NCBI GenBank assembly: GCA_024225635.1 | Contig: JAAEMK010001190.1 | Coordinates: forward strand, 1-37,884 | Origin: Desulfobacteraceae bacterium | GTDB lineage: Bacteria; Desulfobacterota; Desulfobacteria; Desulfobacterales; Desulfobacteraceae | Reading direction: 5' to 3' | DNA: 37,884 nucleotides | In this document: one piece after another, positions 14,587-26,200 of the stretch | Layout of the letters: each line of letters opens with the position of its first letter | Numbering within the stretch: the stretch's first letter is position 1 | Notes under the pieces: model-generated | Seen by the model: only the letters and a program-made list of their open reading frames with translations | What the model was told of the DNA's origin: nothing | Database searches by the model: none | Translations under genes and position numbers: made by a program

Positions 14587-17500
14587 TTACCTTTCCGTGC
14601 GCCGCAATGCCCCATTCAGCTCCAGCGCCAATTGCCGTACATGGGGTTCTTCAAGGCAGGTCAAATGACTTCCGGAGATTTCAGACACATCCATCAGCTC
14701 CGTATCCACATCTTCCCACAGTGTTACGCTATCCATTTCCTCGGAAACGATGATGTCATATTCCCTGGGTTTCATGATCAGAACAGAGCCGGAGTATGCT
14801 TTGGGATGATACCCGGCCACCGCTGCAACACTGGTTCTGTAGATACTGAACATCCTGATAAATTCATCAAGGCTCATCCTGGAAAGGTGGGGATGTCCCT
14901 CGTTCACAGCCAGTTCAAAGGCCATGGCCAGGCGCTCCTTTGAAAGCATGTTTTCAAGTTTCCGATAACACTCAAGAAAGCGTCCATGCTCTTTTGTATT
15001 GAGTTGATCCGTCCAGTTCCCGGACTGCCCGGTTTCCACGGCCCAGTGCCAGAGGGTGTGAAGCACCTGTATGAAATCTTCATCATTTACCTCAAGCCCC
15101 CCTTTTTCCAGGGGTATCCCCATTTGCCTGCACAGCATGTAAAAAATAAAAATATCGTCATCCATCAGAAATGGGGGTTTCCTGGAGCTGATAAGCACAA
15201 CCTTGTCGACTTTCTCGCCTTCTTCCTTCAGTTGCCGGGCCATTTCACGGGCGATAATTCCCCCCATGCAAAAACCTCCCATGAGATACGGGCCTTCAGG
15301 CTGAACGGTCCGGATGGCGCGGATATATTCCGCGGCAATGGTTTCGATACGGGCTCCGGAAGCTACATAGGAATCGATATCGTGCACCTGCAGTCCGTAC
15401 AATGGCCGTTCTTCATCAAAATGTTCACGCAAACGGTTATAGACAAAAAGCCGTCCGCGTCCGTCGCTGATCAGGAAAAACGGGGTTCTGTGCCCATCGG
15501 TTTTCATGGCGACCAGCTGGGATTCCGAGTGAATTGTTTCATCCCGGCTTCCCACGGCCCCGGACTGGCGGGCGATACTCGCAGCCATTCCCGATACCGT
15601 AGGGGCTTCGAAAAGGGTACGCAGGGTCAGTTTTTCCCAATCCACATTCTCATTATCAAAATGCGCCTGCATTTTGTTCAGCAGCTTGGTCAAGAGCAGG
15701 GAGTCACCCCCCAGCTCAAAAAAATTGTCATGGATACCCACTTCCCTGACTTCCAGAATTTCAGCCCATATGGAGGCCAATGTTTCTTCATAGGGCGTAC
15801 GCGGGGCAACAAATGTTTTGTTCCGGTCCGGAGAGAGGCTGCCGCCGCTGGCCGATAACAGTTTTCGGTCCACTTTTCCGGTGGATGTCAGGGGAAACTT
15901 GTCCAGAAGGGTATACTGCGCAGGTACCATATAGGCCGGAAGCCTGGGCAGCAGAATTTCCTTTATCCTGTCCTGTCGCAGGCGATGCACCGGGGCTGCG
16001 GACTGGGCCACAAAAACATGCTGTCCAAGTACGTCGCAAGGATGGCCGGATACGGGGAAAGCGCTACATTTGGAAAGACCGCTTTTCTCCAGGGTTTTTC
16101 CCCATTGTTCCTTGGACAAAAAGGGAGACCCGGCCGCCATGCGCTCATCTTCCGACTCACTGAAATCAATGAGAAACGCCATGGTGGTCAACAGGGGAAG
16201 ACTATCCTTGGTCTGATCCAAAACAAATACACAACCGTTTCTGTCCAAAAGCCCCTGCAGCCAGGTCACGGTTCTGACCATATCGGCGGCATTATGCAGT
16301 ACGTTGTTGGCAATGATGATATCATAACTATGGGGAAGGTATCCCTGGGCAAGGGGCGATTTGTTTATATCGAAGAGGCTGTATTCAATAAAGGGATAGT
16401 CCTGAAATTTCTCTTTGGCCTCACTCAGAAAAAATAAGGAAATATCCGTGTAGGTGTAAAGGGTGTGGTCCGGGTCCAGATCAGGCAGGACCGCGGCAGT
16501 GGAACTCCCGACGCCTGCACCGACTTCAAGGATGCGCAAGGGCCTGCCGGCGCTTCGATCACGGACAATGCTTTTTATGCCGGCACTTAAAACCCCATAG
16601 GAATACTGGCTCATGGGGTTGTACTGGTAGACGTTCTCCGCCACCTCCCAGGACCCTTCCGGGAAAAGGAGGTGATGGGGGTCAAGATCTCCCCGGAACA
16701 GGGCAGCCAGGTTCTCGCAACTGCGTTCCATATATTCCACAAGCATTCCCATGTCGCCGATTCCCTTTTGAATGGACCGGGTTTCCCGCCACAGGGCATC
16801 AATATCCATTTCAGGCAAGGGGCGGATATTGGTATAGACGCCCTGGCTGCCGCACTCCAGCAGCCCTTCATGGGCCAGCACGTTCAACCAGCGCACCATC
16901 AGCTTTCTGTGGGTCGGCAAGATATTGCAATATGCTGCGATTTCATCCGGGGAGAGGGTCCGGGGTTTGCCTGAAAATATTCCCAGTTCACGCAGGGTAC
17001 GGCACATATACGCAATACACAGGTTGTCAAGGCCCTCCCAGAACGCCAGAAAGTTTCCGGTATCCGTAACACCTTCGGGCAATCCCCGGGCCTGATCCCG
17101 GGCTGCCAGCAGCAGATAGCGCCAGTCAATATATTGGTCGTCTTCCGTATTCCCCGCCTTTTTTTCTTCCAGCAGCCCGTTCCCGGAATCCGGTTCCTGC
17201 ACCAGATGGGCCGTCAGATGGGGCGTGCCGTGGGTATCCGGGGTAAGGGTCACCACCGCGTCCCGGATTCCCGGGTGTTCTTTCAGAACGGATTCGATTT
17301 CTCCCAGCTCGACCCGGTAGCCGTTCAGCTTTATCTGAAAATCCTCCCGGCCCAGGAATTCCATGGTACCGCCGGGAAAATATCTGACCATATCGCCGGC
17401 GCGGTAAAGCCGCTCTCCGGTTTCCGGGTGAATGATAAAACTTGCAGCCGTTTTTTCCTCGTCCTTCCAGTATCCCAGGGCCATACCGTCACCGCCGATA

Positions 17501-20205
17501 TAAAGGTCGCCTGGAACATGGTCCGGGCAATCTTCCATGAACGGGCTTAGGGCATAAAGCCTCTGGTTACCCAGGGGACGGCCGTAGGGTATGCTTTTCC
17601 ACCCGGGCAAAACATCCTTCACCGGATGAAATACAGACCAGATGGAAACTTCCGTGGCGCCGCCAAGGCTGACGATTTCGACATTTTCCGCCAGTGCCTG
17701 AATCTGGGCCGGAAGGTCAAGGGGAATCCAGTCTCCGCTCAAAAGCGTGAGACGAAGCGATGAGAAATCATCTTTGCGGCCATTTTGTGCATATTCCGCC
17801 AGCATCTGCAAAAAGGCGGGAACGGAGTTCCAGATGCTGATGCCGTGGCGGGCCACAAGGGACGACCAGTGCGCGGGTTCCCGGGTCTTGTCGGCATCCG
17901 GCAGAACAAGGGTGGCTCCCGCCGCAAAGGTTCCGAAAATATCATAGACGGAGAGATCGAAGTTCAGGCCGGACAACCCGAAGACCTTGTCGTCCGGGCC
18001 CACCCCGAATCGCCTGTTCACATCCAGGATGGTGTTTACAGCGCCCTGATGATCTATCATGACCCCTTTGGCTTTTCCCGTGGAACCGGAGGTATAAATA
18101 ACATAGGCCAGATCACCGGGGGTCCGGACAGGCATCTCCGGCAGGTCTTTCCCAACCCCTTTCGGCAGGGTGTCCACATGGACCCTTCGGATATTTTCAG
18201 GCCAGGATACGGTATCCTCAAGCCAGGACTGGGTCAGTACAATGTCAACATCACCGTCCTCAAGCAGGGCCGCAAGCCGCTGGGCAGGCTCAGCCGCATC
18301 AAGGGGCAGATAGGCGGCGCCGGCATACAGCACCCCCAGAACCCCGGCAACCTGCTCCCATCCTTTTTCCATGACAACGGCCACAAGGATGTTCGGTTTT
18401 ACATTTTTTTCGCGCAGGATTCCGGATATCCGCCCGGCAATGGCGGATAATTCCCCATAGGTAAGGGTGACGGCGGAAGAAATCACCGCAGTCCGGTCGG
18501 GTGCAAGGACAGCCCTTTCTGCAAAAAGGGTGTGCAAAAGATCCCGGGAAAGGGGTACGCCTGTGTCATTGGCCTTCTTCCGGGCGGCAGACTGCCCGGC
18601 AGGCAGGTAATCACGGCGGACCGTAGCCCAGACCCCGTCGTCCGTGGCAAGGGCATTCAGAAGCGTTTCATAGGCCTCAAACATATCATCCAGCATTCCG
18701 TCGGGAAAGATCTCCTCAACGGCATCCCAGTTGCACACCAGGGCCCCGTTCTCTTCAAATGTCTGATTATCAAGCCATACCTGGGGGGTCTGGGTGATGC
18801 AGTACACCACCCTCCCGAACCGGGACGGGTCAAAGCTATCTTCATCCTCTGCCCCGGACACCCCCAGTGTACTTGTAAAAACAACGGGCATGGCGGCGGA
18901 TCCTGAACCGCTCATGTTCCGCCCGATCTCACGGATAACCTGGATACCGCTGTAGTAGCGGTGATCCAGGTCATCCCAGAAGCGGGACTGGATACGTCCG
19001 GCCCTTTGGGTAAAGGTATTCCGCTCGGAATTATCCACCTCCAGTAAGTTTACCGAGGTAAACTCTCCGATGATGTCCATCACCCCTTCATGCAGGGGCA
19101 ACCGGTTGAAGAGGGTCATATTAAGGGTGAATTTCTGTTTTTTGCTCCAGGAAGACAGAATATCAGCGTATGCGGCAAGAACCGTTCCCGAAGGGGTAAG
19201 CCCCCGTGCAACGGCTTTGTCTTTCAGGCTGTTCCATTTGGCCGCATCCAGGCATAAACGCCGGTGCGAAAACTCCGGACTTTCCACGGTATCCGGTGAT
19301 TTGGCCAGAGGCAATTCCGGGGCGGGAGGAAGATCCGGGATGCGCTTTTCCCAATATTGTTTTGACCGCAGGTATTCCTGCGTATCAGGTATCCGGGCCT
19401 CGGCCAGGACATAATCCCGGAAGGAAACCGCCAAAGGTTCCGGCCCGGCATCGGGACGGTCATAAAAGTCATTCAAGTCCCGGAAAAGGAGCTGGATGCT
19501 GAACCCGTCCAGAATAAGCTGGTCCAGGCTGAAATGAAGCCTGCTGATTTGATCTGAAACATGGGTGACACGCAGCTCAAAAAGAGGCCAGGTACCTGCG
19601 TCCAGTACCTGATGGGACATGGTATTCCTGGTATTCTCCAACCGCTCCCCTGCCTTTTCCGAAGAAAGCGGCCGCAGATCCTCGACTTTGATCTCATAGG
19701 GAGGCACCTCTTTGAGAACCCGCTGCATCCCTCCCGGGAGCATGACGGCCCGAAGCATGTCATGGCGCTGGATGAGCTTTCTCCAGGCCATTTCCAGACG
19801 GGGTACATCCACGCCATCCTTTTCCATTTCCACATAGGCATGGCAGGAGATATTGCCCAGTTCAAAGGAACTGTCCCGCCCCACAAGATAAGCGGATTGA
19901 AGATCGGTCAGGGCAAAGGGCTCGTGCAGCCTGTCCGGATCAGGGATAATCCGCGGAAGTCCGGAAGAGCCCTCTGTCCGGTTGCGCAAGAACTCTAAAA
20001 GCCCTTCTTTATTGGCCGACATTTCAGCCAGCACGTCCGGGGTCATAATTCCCTTGGGAGCGCTGTAACGAAGCGTTCCTCCCTCTTCCCAGATTTTAGC
20101 TCCCAGATTTTCCACATTTGCCAGTAATTGAATAAATGTTGATTCCGGATTTGTCCTGTCAGCCTTTTCCTGCCGGTTTTCCGTTTTTTCTTCTAGAAGC
20201 GTCAT
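14587..20205 (-). CDS. NRPS: docking-Cy-A(with stuffed methyltransferase-fold domain)-PCP-TE
   Basis: 1872 residues. Residues ~22-78 resemble a TubC-type N-terminal docking domain. The cyclization domain (~97-530) has DQLILDGFS (Asp228, Asp233, Ser236), so it condenses and heterocyclises. The adenylation domain (~560-990, resuming ~1410-1450) has pocket residues D-L-Y-N-L-S-L-I-W, the classic cysteine code. A methyltransferase-fold domain with ILEVGAGVG (~1225-1233) and ANNVLHN is inserted before the A10 motif STGKVDRK, as in PchE and PchF. It may be an N-methyltransferase, C-methyltransferase or epimerase. The PCP has Ser1502 in LGGDSLL. The thioesterase (~1600-1860) has GFCMGG, placing Cys1646 at the nucleophile position. 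The domain order matches PchF. The start overlaps the PKS stop (ATGA), so translation is coupled. It should add the third cysteine, form ring 3 and release the product. Confidence 0.93.
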   Translation of the reverse strand: MTLLEEKTENRQEKADRTNPESTFIQLLANVENLGAKIWEEGGTLRYSAPKGIMTPDVLAEMSANKEGLLEFLRNRTEGSSGLPRIIPDPDRLHEPFALTDLQSAYLVGRDSSFELGNISCHAYVEMEKDGVDVPRLEMAWRKLIQRHDMLRAVMLPGGMQRVLKEVPPYEIKVEDLRPLSSEKAGERLENTRNTMSHQVLDAGTWPLFELRVTHVSDQISRLHFSLDQLILDGFSIQLLFRDLNDFYDRPDAGPEPLAVSFRDYVLAEARIPDTQEYLRSKQYWEKRIPDLPPAPELPLAKSPDTVESPEFSHRRLCLDAAKWNSLKDKAVARGLTPSGTVLAAYADILSSWSKKQKFTLNMTLFNRLPLHEGVMDIIGEFTSVNLLEVDNSERNTFTQRAGRIQSRFWDDLDHRYYSGIQVIREIGRNMSGSGSAAMPVVFTSTLGVSGAEDEDSFDPSRFGRVVYCITQTPQVWLDNQTFEENGALVCNWDAVEEIFPDGMLDDMFEAYETLLNALATDDGVWATVRRDYLPAGQSAARKKANDTGVPLSRDLLHTLFAERAVLAPDRTAVISSAVTLTYGELSAIAGRISGILREKNVKPNILVAVVMEKGWEQVAGVLGVLYAGAAYLPLDAAEPAQRLAALLEDGDVDIVLTQSWLEDTVSWPENIRRVHVDTLPKGVGKDLPEMPVRTPGDLAYVIYTSGSTGKAKGVMIDHQGAVNTILDVNRRFGVGPDDKVFGLSGLNFDLSVYDIFGTFAAGATLVLPDADKTREPAHWSSLVARHGISIWNSVPAFLQMLAEYAQNGRKDDFSSLRLTLLSGDWIPLDLPAQIQALAENVEIVSLGGATEVSIWSVFHPVKDVLPGWKSIPYGRPLGNQRLYALSPFMEDCPDHVPGDLYIGGDGMALGYWKDEEKTAASFIIHPETGERLYRAGDMVRYFPGGTMEFLGREDFQIKLNGYRVELGEIESVLKEHPGIRDAVVTLTPDTHGTPHLTAHLVQEPDSGNGLLEEKKAGNTEDDQYIDWRYLLLAARDQARGLPEGVTDTGNFLAFWEGLDNLCIAYMCRTLRELGIFSGKPRTLSPDEIAAYCNILPTHRKLMVRWLNVLAHEGLLECGSQGVYTNIRPLPEMDIDALWRETRSIQKGIGDMGMLVEYMERSCENLAALFRGDLDPHHLLFPEGSWEVAENVYQYNPMSQYSYGVLSAGIKSIVRDRSAGRPLRILEVGAGVGSSTAAVLPDLDPDHTLYTYTDISLFFLSEAKEKFQDYPFIEYSLFDINKSPLAQGYLPHSYDIIIANNVLHNAADMVRTVTWLQGLLDRNGCVFVLDQTKDSLPLLTTMAFLIDFSESEDERMAAGSPFLSKEQWGKTLEKSGLSKCSAFPVSGHPCDVLGQHVFVAQSAAPVHRLRQDRIKEILLPRLPAYMVPAQYTLLDKFPLTSTGKVDRKLLSASGGSLSPDRNKTFVAPRTPYEETLASIWAEILEVREVGIHDNFFELGGDSLLLTKLLNKMQAHFDNENVDWEKLTLRTLFEAPTVSGMAASIARQSGAVGSRDETIHSESQLVAMKTDGHRTPFFLISDGRGRLFVYNRLREHFDEERPLYGLQVHDIDSYVASGARIETIAAEYIRAIRTVQPEGPYLMGGFCMGGIIAREMARQLKEEGEKVDKVVLISSRKPPFLMDDDIFIFYMLCRQMGIPLEKGGLEVNDEDFIQVLHTLWHWAVETGQSGNWTDQLNTKEHGRFLECYRKLENMLSKERLAMAFELAVNEGHPHLSRMSLDEFIRMFSIYRTSVAAVAGYHPKAYSGSVLIMKPREYDIIVSEEMDSVTLWEDVDTELMDVSEISGSHLTCLEEPHVRQLALELNGALRRTER

Positions 20206-23200
20206 ATGACTCCCTCTTCCATATTGTGATTTTCAGACTTTATTTGCAGTGCGGTTTCGATATTTTTTACAATTTCATACAGGTTGGATTCTTCAAAAAG
20301 GATTCGAAGGGGCAGGTCAATCTTATATTTCTCCCGCAACTCATTTATAAACTTGACACCAAGCAAAGAGTTGCCCCCCAGCTCAAAAAAGTTACTCCTG
20401 CCGCTGATGTTCCCGGCATTAAGGAGCCCGGCGCATATATTCAAAATTTCCCTGGTTAAAGCGGATTGGCGGCCTGGATCTTCCGCCTCCGGCACTGCGG
20501 TGGAAACAAGTGGCGGCTGTAAGGCTTTTCTGTTGATTTTACCATTGTTGTTCAATGGGAAGCTTTCCAGGGCAATTATTTGAGCCGGAATTAAATAAAA
20601 GGGAAGTTTTTCCCTTAAAAACGCCTTTAATTCCTCCAAATCCAGGTCCAAGCCTTCACCCGGCCGGACAAAGGCGATCAATTGCCTGTTCACGCGCCGG
20701 TCGTCAGTGGCATTTACCACGGCTTCCTCAATCCCGTGGAATTGAAGGAGCGCGAATTCAATTTCGCCCAACTCAATCCGGTATCCGTTGATTTTGACCT
20801 GTTGGTCCTCCCTTCCCATAAATTCAATATTTCCGTCCGGTAAAAACCGTCCAATATCTCCGGTACGGTAAAGGGGAATCCCGGTTTCAGGATGCCGTAT
20901 AAAGCTTGCTTCGGTTTTTTCCTTATCCCGCCAATATCCCTTGGCAAGGCCGTCGCCGCCGATATACAACTGGCCGGTCACCCAGTCGTGGCAATTTTCC
21001 ATGTTCTCATTTAATACATAAAAACTTTGACGGGTCATGGCACGGCCATAGGGAATGCTGTTCCATTGGGGATCAACCCCATCGATGGGATAAAGAATGG
21101 ACCAGATGGATGCTTCGGTCGCTCCGCCCAGGCTGATGATTTCGGCATGCCCGGCAGAGGCCTTGATTTTACCCGGCAAATCAAGCGGAATCCAGTCACC
21201 GCTGAGGAGCACCAGGCGAAGCGAATCGGGAATATGCTCCCGGGTTCCTTCAAGATGCTCCACCAGCATCTGCATCAATGCCGGGACCGAATTCCAGAGG
21301 GTCACCCTCTCCTGCTTTACCAGGGCCATCCAGTGTTCCGGTTCTTTGACGGCCGAGGGATCGGGCATGACAATGGTTCCTCCCGCGGCCAGGGTTCCGA
21401 AAATATCAAACACGGAAAGATCGAAATTCAGTGCGGACAATGCCAATATCCTGTCTTCAGGTCCGACTCCGAACCGTTTGTTGATATCCAGGATGGTATT
21501 GACCGCCCCCCGGTGGTCTATCATGACCCCCTTGGGAAGCCCGGTGGACCCGGAGGTGTGGATGACATAGGCCAGGTCGCCGGGGTTTTGGCCGACGTTC
21601 GGAATTACGCCGTTTTTATGGGTATAGTCCTGTGTGTCAACAGGCAGCCGTTTTATATCCCGGGGCCATTCCAGTTTTTGATCCCACCGGGACTGGGTAA
21701 GTACCAGCCTGACCTCACCGTCCTTTAAAAGATGCCATAGCCTCTCCCTTGGGACGGAAGGATCAATGGGAAGATAGGCAGCCCCTGAATTTAAAATACC
21801 AAGGACCGCAACCACCTGTTCCCACCCTTTTTCCATGACCACGGCAACAAGGGTGTTCGGTTGGACTTCATGGTCCGCAACCAAGGCGGCAATTCGGTTG
21901 GACCGCTGATATAAATCCCTGTAACTGAATTTTTGCAAACCACAAACAAGGGCGGTTGCATCCGGTTGTTTCTCAGCCTGCCTTGCAAACAGGCTGTTCA
22001 GGGTTTCAGAAGAGACCGATCCGTTTGCGGTATCCAGGTTGGCCCGCTGGGACATTTGAGAGCCCGGCACCAGGCCTTTATTCGAATGCCAGGCATCCTC
22101 GGAATTCGCCAGGAGATTCAAGAGCGAACCATAGGCGTTAAACATCTCATCCAGCAGGCCGTCGGGAAAAAGGGCCTCCACCGCGTCCCAGTCGAGTATT
22201 AAGGCATTCCCCTGTTCCGTGATTTGATGGTCCAGCCAGACCTGGGGGGTCTGGGTGACGCTGTATACCACATCGCCCAAGGCGGGAAATTCCGAACCGC
22301 CCCCTTCCAGGTCACCATAGACAATATTACTGGTAAATATGACCGGCATGGTGGTGTTGCCGGACTGATTGATCCGGGACAGTTCCCTGAGAACACGGAC
22401 ACCGCTGAAATGACGGTGTTCAACATCCTTCCAGAATTGTTCCTGGATTTTTTGCGCCCGCCGGATAAAAGGCTCCTGCCCGGAGTTGTCCACAACCAGC
22501 ATGATCAGGGAGGTGAAATCCCCTATGATATCATTGACCTGGGAATGAATCGGCAAACGGTTGAAGATGGTCATATTGACGGTAAACCGGGAGGTTCTGC
22601 TCCAGGCGGCAAGGATCTCGGCATAGCATGCCAGCAGGAAGCCGGAAGGCGTCAGGCCCGCCTTAGCCGATTTTGCCTTCAACGCTTTCCAGGTATCGGG
22701 CTCCAATCTCAGGGTCCGGCGCTTAAAACGGGGGTGTTTCAACCGGCCTGGATTTTTTATCAACGGCAATTCCGGCCCGGAAGGTATGGAATTCAGCCGG
22801 TCCATCCAATAGGCTTTTGATTGCCGGTACAAGGCGGAATCCTCAAATTGTTTTTCAGCAAGCACATAATCCCTGAACGAAAGCGCCAAGGGCGGCAGAA
22901 GCGTTTTCTCGTCCCGATACAGCTGATGCAGCTCCTTCATGATTTGGGAAACACTGAGGGCGTCAACAATCAACATGTCCATGCTTAAATGAATACGGGA
23001 TTTCTCACCGGTTATCCTGGAAACCTTAATGTCGAAGATGGGCCAGATTTCCGGATCAAGCACTTGGTGGGACATGTCATCCCGCAGTGATTGAAGCTCT
23101 GCTTCTGCTTCTTCAGGCGGTTTTCCCCTGAGGTCCGTGGCCTCTATCCGGTAATCGGGAACGGTTTCCAGAATCTTTTGTTTTCCATTGGGTAAGATGA

Positions 23201-26200
23201 CGGCCCGTAACATTTCATGGCGTTGAATCAGGATCCGCCATGCCCGGTTGTAACACGCAAGATTCAGATCAACCGCATCGATCTCAAAGTAAACGTGACA
23301 GGCGATATTGCCCAATTCCAAAGTATTGCTCCGGCCAATCCAGTAGGCCTGCTGTATATCGGTTAATTCAAAGGGAGAATATCTGTTGTCAAGATCATGG
23401 GTAATGACAAAATCGAGGCTTGTCTTGCCATCAAAAACAGATATTCTTTTTTCCAGCGCCATATCAGCGCAAAACAGGTCGGCCATTGCCGCTATTGTCG
23501 GATTTTCAAATACTTTATGGGGCTCGATCTTAATCTGCAGATCTTTACTCAAGGTCTGGGACAACTCCATGAAGATCAGGGAATCCATACCCAGCTGGAT
23601 AAGGTTACCGTCATCGGTAATTTCATCTTTATCCAGGTGCAATATACGGCTGATTTCCCCTTGTAAATAGGATCTCAGCAACGCCTGCTGCTCATCAACG
23701 GGAAGTTTTTGCAATTTATCAAGGAAGAGGACATTTTCTGCCGCCGCCGGAGCCCTTTCTCCTGATTGTACCGGGCCGACAGCGGAGCCGGTTTTGTCCA
23801 GTTCGGAAAGAAGCGGCGGTTTTGCATCCACGGGAAACCTGGCCAGGAATTTTTCCCAGTCAACATCCATGACACCGATCCGGCTGATATCGCATCCGAG
23901 GAGCCTGCCAAGGCATTCCAAGGATTTTTCAGGAGACATACTGTTGAAACCTTGATTTGAAAGACGGTCTTCCAAATTCATTTTCGCGGCTGCCCCCACC
24001 CTGGCCCAGGTTCCCCAATTGATACTCAAGGCGGGCAACCCCTGTCCCTTGCGATAATGTGCAAGTATATCCATAAAGGTATTGGCGGCTGTATATCCGC
24101 CGACACCCTGAATTCCCCAAAGCGTGGAAGAGGTGGAAAATAAAACAAAATAATCCAGGGGGATATCCCGGGTCAAAAGATGCAGATTCCAGGAGCCCGC
24201 CGCTTTGGGCGCCAGGATTTCAAGGAATTCTTCATGACCATGGCCGAGGATTGTCTCACTCTTAAGAATACCTGCCAGGTGAAAGACCCCCTTCAGGGCC
24301 GGGGCATTTTCCGGAATTTTGTCAAACCCGCGGGAAAGGTCATCGTAATCACCGACATCCGCGACAACCGTGATGACTTGCGCACCCGCATTTTCCAAAT
24401 CCTTTATGGATTTCAGGACATCACCCCCGGGCGCCTTTCGGCCCATCATCAGCAGAAACCGGACGCCATTGCCTGCAAGCCAGCGCGCAAGCTCGATTCC
24501 CAATCCGCCAAATGCCCCGGTAATCATATATGTTCCCTGGCTGCTAAAACCCGAAGACGCTTTTTCATCTTTAAGGTCCGGCAGGCAATGGACCAGTCTC
24601 GGTACATAACGAATCCCTTTGCGGAAGGCAAATTCCTTGTCCGGCCGGACGGTCCGGATGGTCTCAATCAGCTGCACCCGGCCGGAATTCGTATGGAGGG
24701 AGTCAACATCTATTGACAGGCAATTCAGTTCGGGATGTTCCCTTGAAAGGACTTTGGCAAGCCCCGATACAGGTGCCTGGGCCACGGCCCCCCCGGAAGA
24801 CTGATTTTTTATGCCGTGGAGTTCCCGGGTTACGATGCACAACCGTGATGATGCTGTATCGCTTTTTTTAGCCAGGGCCTGGACAATATAAAGAAGACTG
24901 CCGCATCCTTCCAGTTCAGCCCTTTGCAGGGTGTCTGCCTGCAATTTATCATTGGGTGCGGCATCCAGGCTCCACAAATGAATAATGCCTGTTTCCCGGT
25001 TCCCATCGGAAATTAATTGGAATATCCTGTTAAAATCATCCGGGGACGAAGGATTAATCCCATATTTATCTTCTCCTGAACGGGTGAAATCCGTATCCGT
25101 GTAAATTTGTATGCAGGAATCGCCCTGGGACGTCAACAGGTCTGCCACACCCTGCCCGACACCGCCATGATCCGAGAAAATCACCCACTGCCCCGGCGTG
25201 TAAGGTAACAACTGTCCCGTGGTTTCCCGTTCCTTTGAACACGAATCCGGCTGCCATTCAATTTCATAGAATGGAGAGGATGATCGCCGCCCGGTTAAAG
25301 GCTGGTATTCCACTTCGGGTAAAGCCGTTGAGGCGGCCTGGGAGAGAATGATATGCTCATCAAGTCCTTTTTCCGTATCCGGAAAGGTGCGGGTTCCGGC
25401 AAAATCATGGGACGCCAGCAGATTATTCCATCGTTCCGGAGATAAAAAGGGTTTTCCGCCCCGCAACCGGTCATCCGTAAGCACATTGAGAACCGGCCCG
25501 AAGGTAAGATCGAACATGACCAAAGGAGATGTGATTTCCCTGAGCAGGAGAATGCCGTTGGGAGCCAAAAGGGATCTGACGTTGTTCATCGTCTCGTTCA
25601 AATCACGTGTTGCATGCAATACGTTTGCCGCTATAACCAGATCGAAATCATGGGGTTTAAAGCCCTGATCATCAGGCAAGGATTCAATATCCAGCACCTT
25701 GTATTCAACAAAGGGATAATCACTGAATTTTTCCCTGGCATGATTCAGGAAGATGGGGGAAACATCAGTAAAAACATAGGACGACTCTTCATTTTCCAGG
25801 GCGGGCAATACCGTTTTGGTTGTTGACCCCGTACCTGCACCGATTTCAAGAATCCGCAAGCGGGAACCCTTGGGTAACAGGCGGGTTATCTTCTTGACTA
25901 TGCCGACCACAATCTGATTGAAATACCGTGACATTTTATCATTCTGATAAACCGCTTCCACCACCCCAAGGGACCCCTCGGGAAATAAAAGTTCCAGGGG
26001 ATTGACCCGCCCGGTCAGCACATGCTCCAGCCTGGCTCCGCAAAGGGAAATGAAGTTGACCCACCCGTCATATTCAGGAGAAGCGTTCTTCAGCTTTTCA
26101 ATAATTGCATCCACCCCGTCCGGCGCAATACCTGTCAGCCCGCTGTATTGATTTCCCTGTTTGTTCAATTTCCCGGATTGCACAAGGCAATCCATCAACC

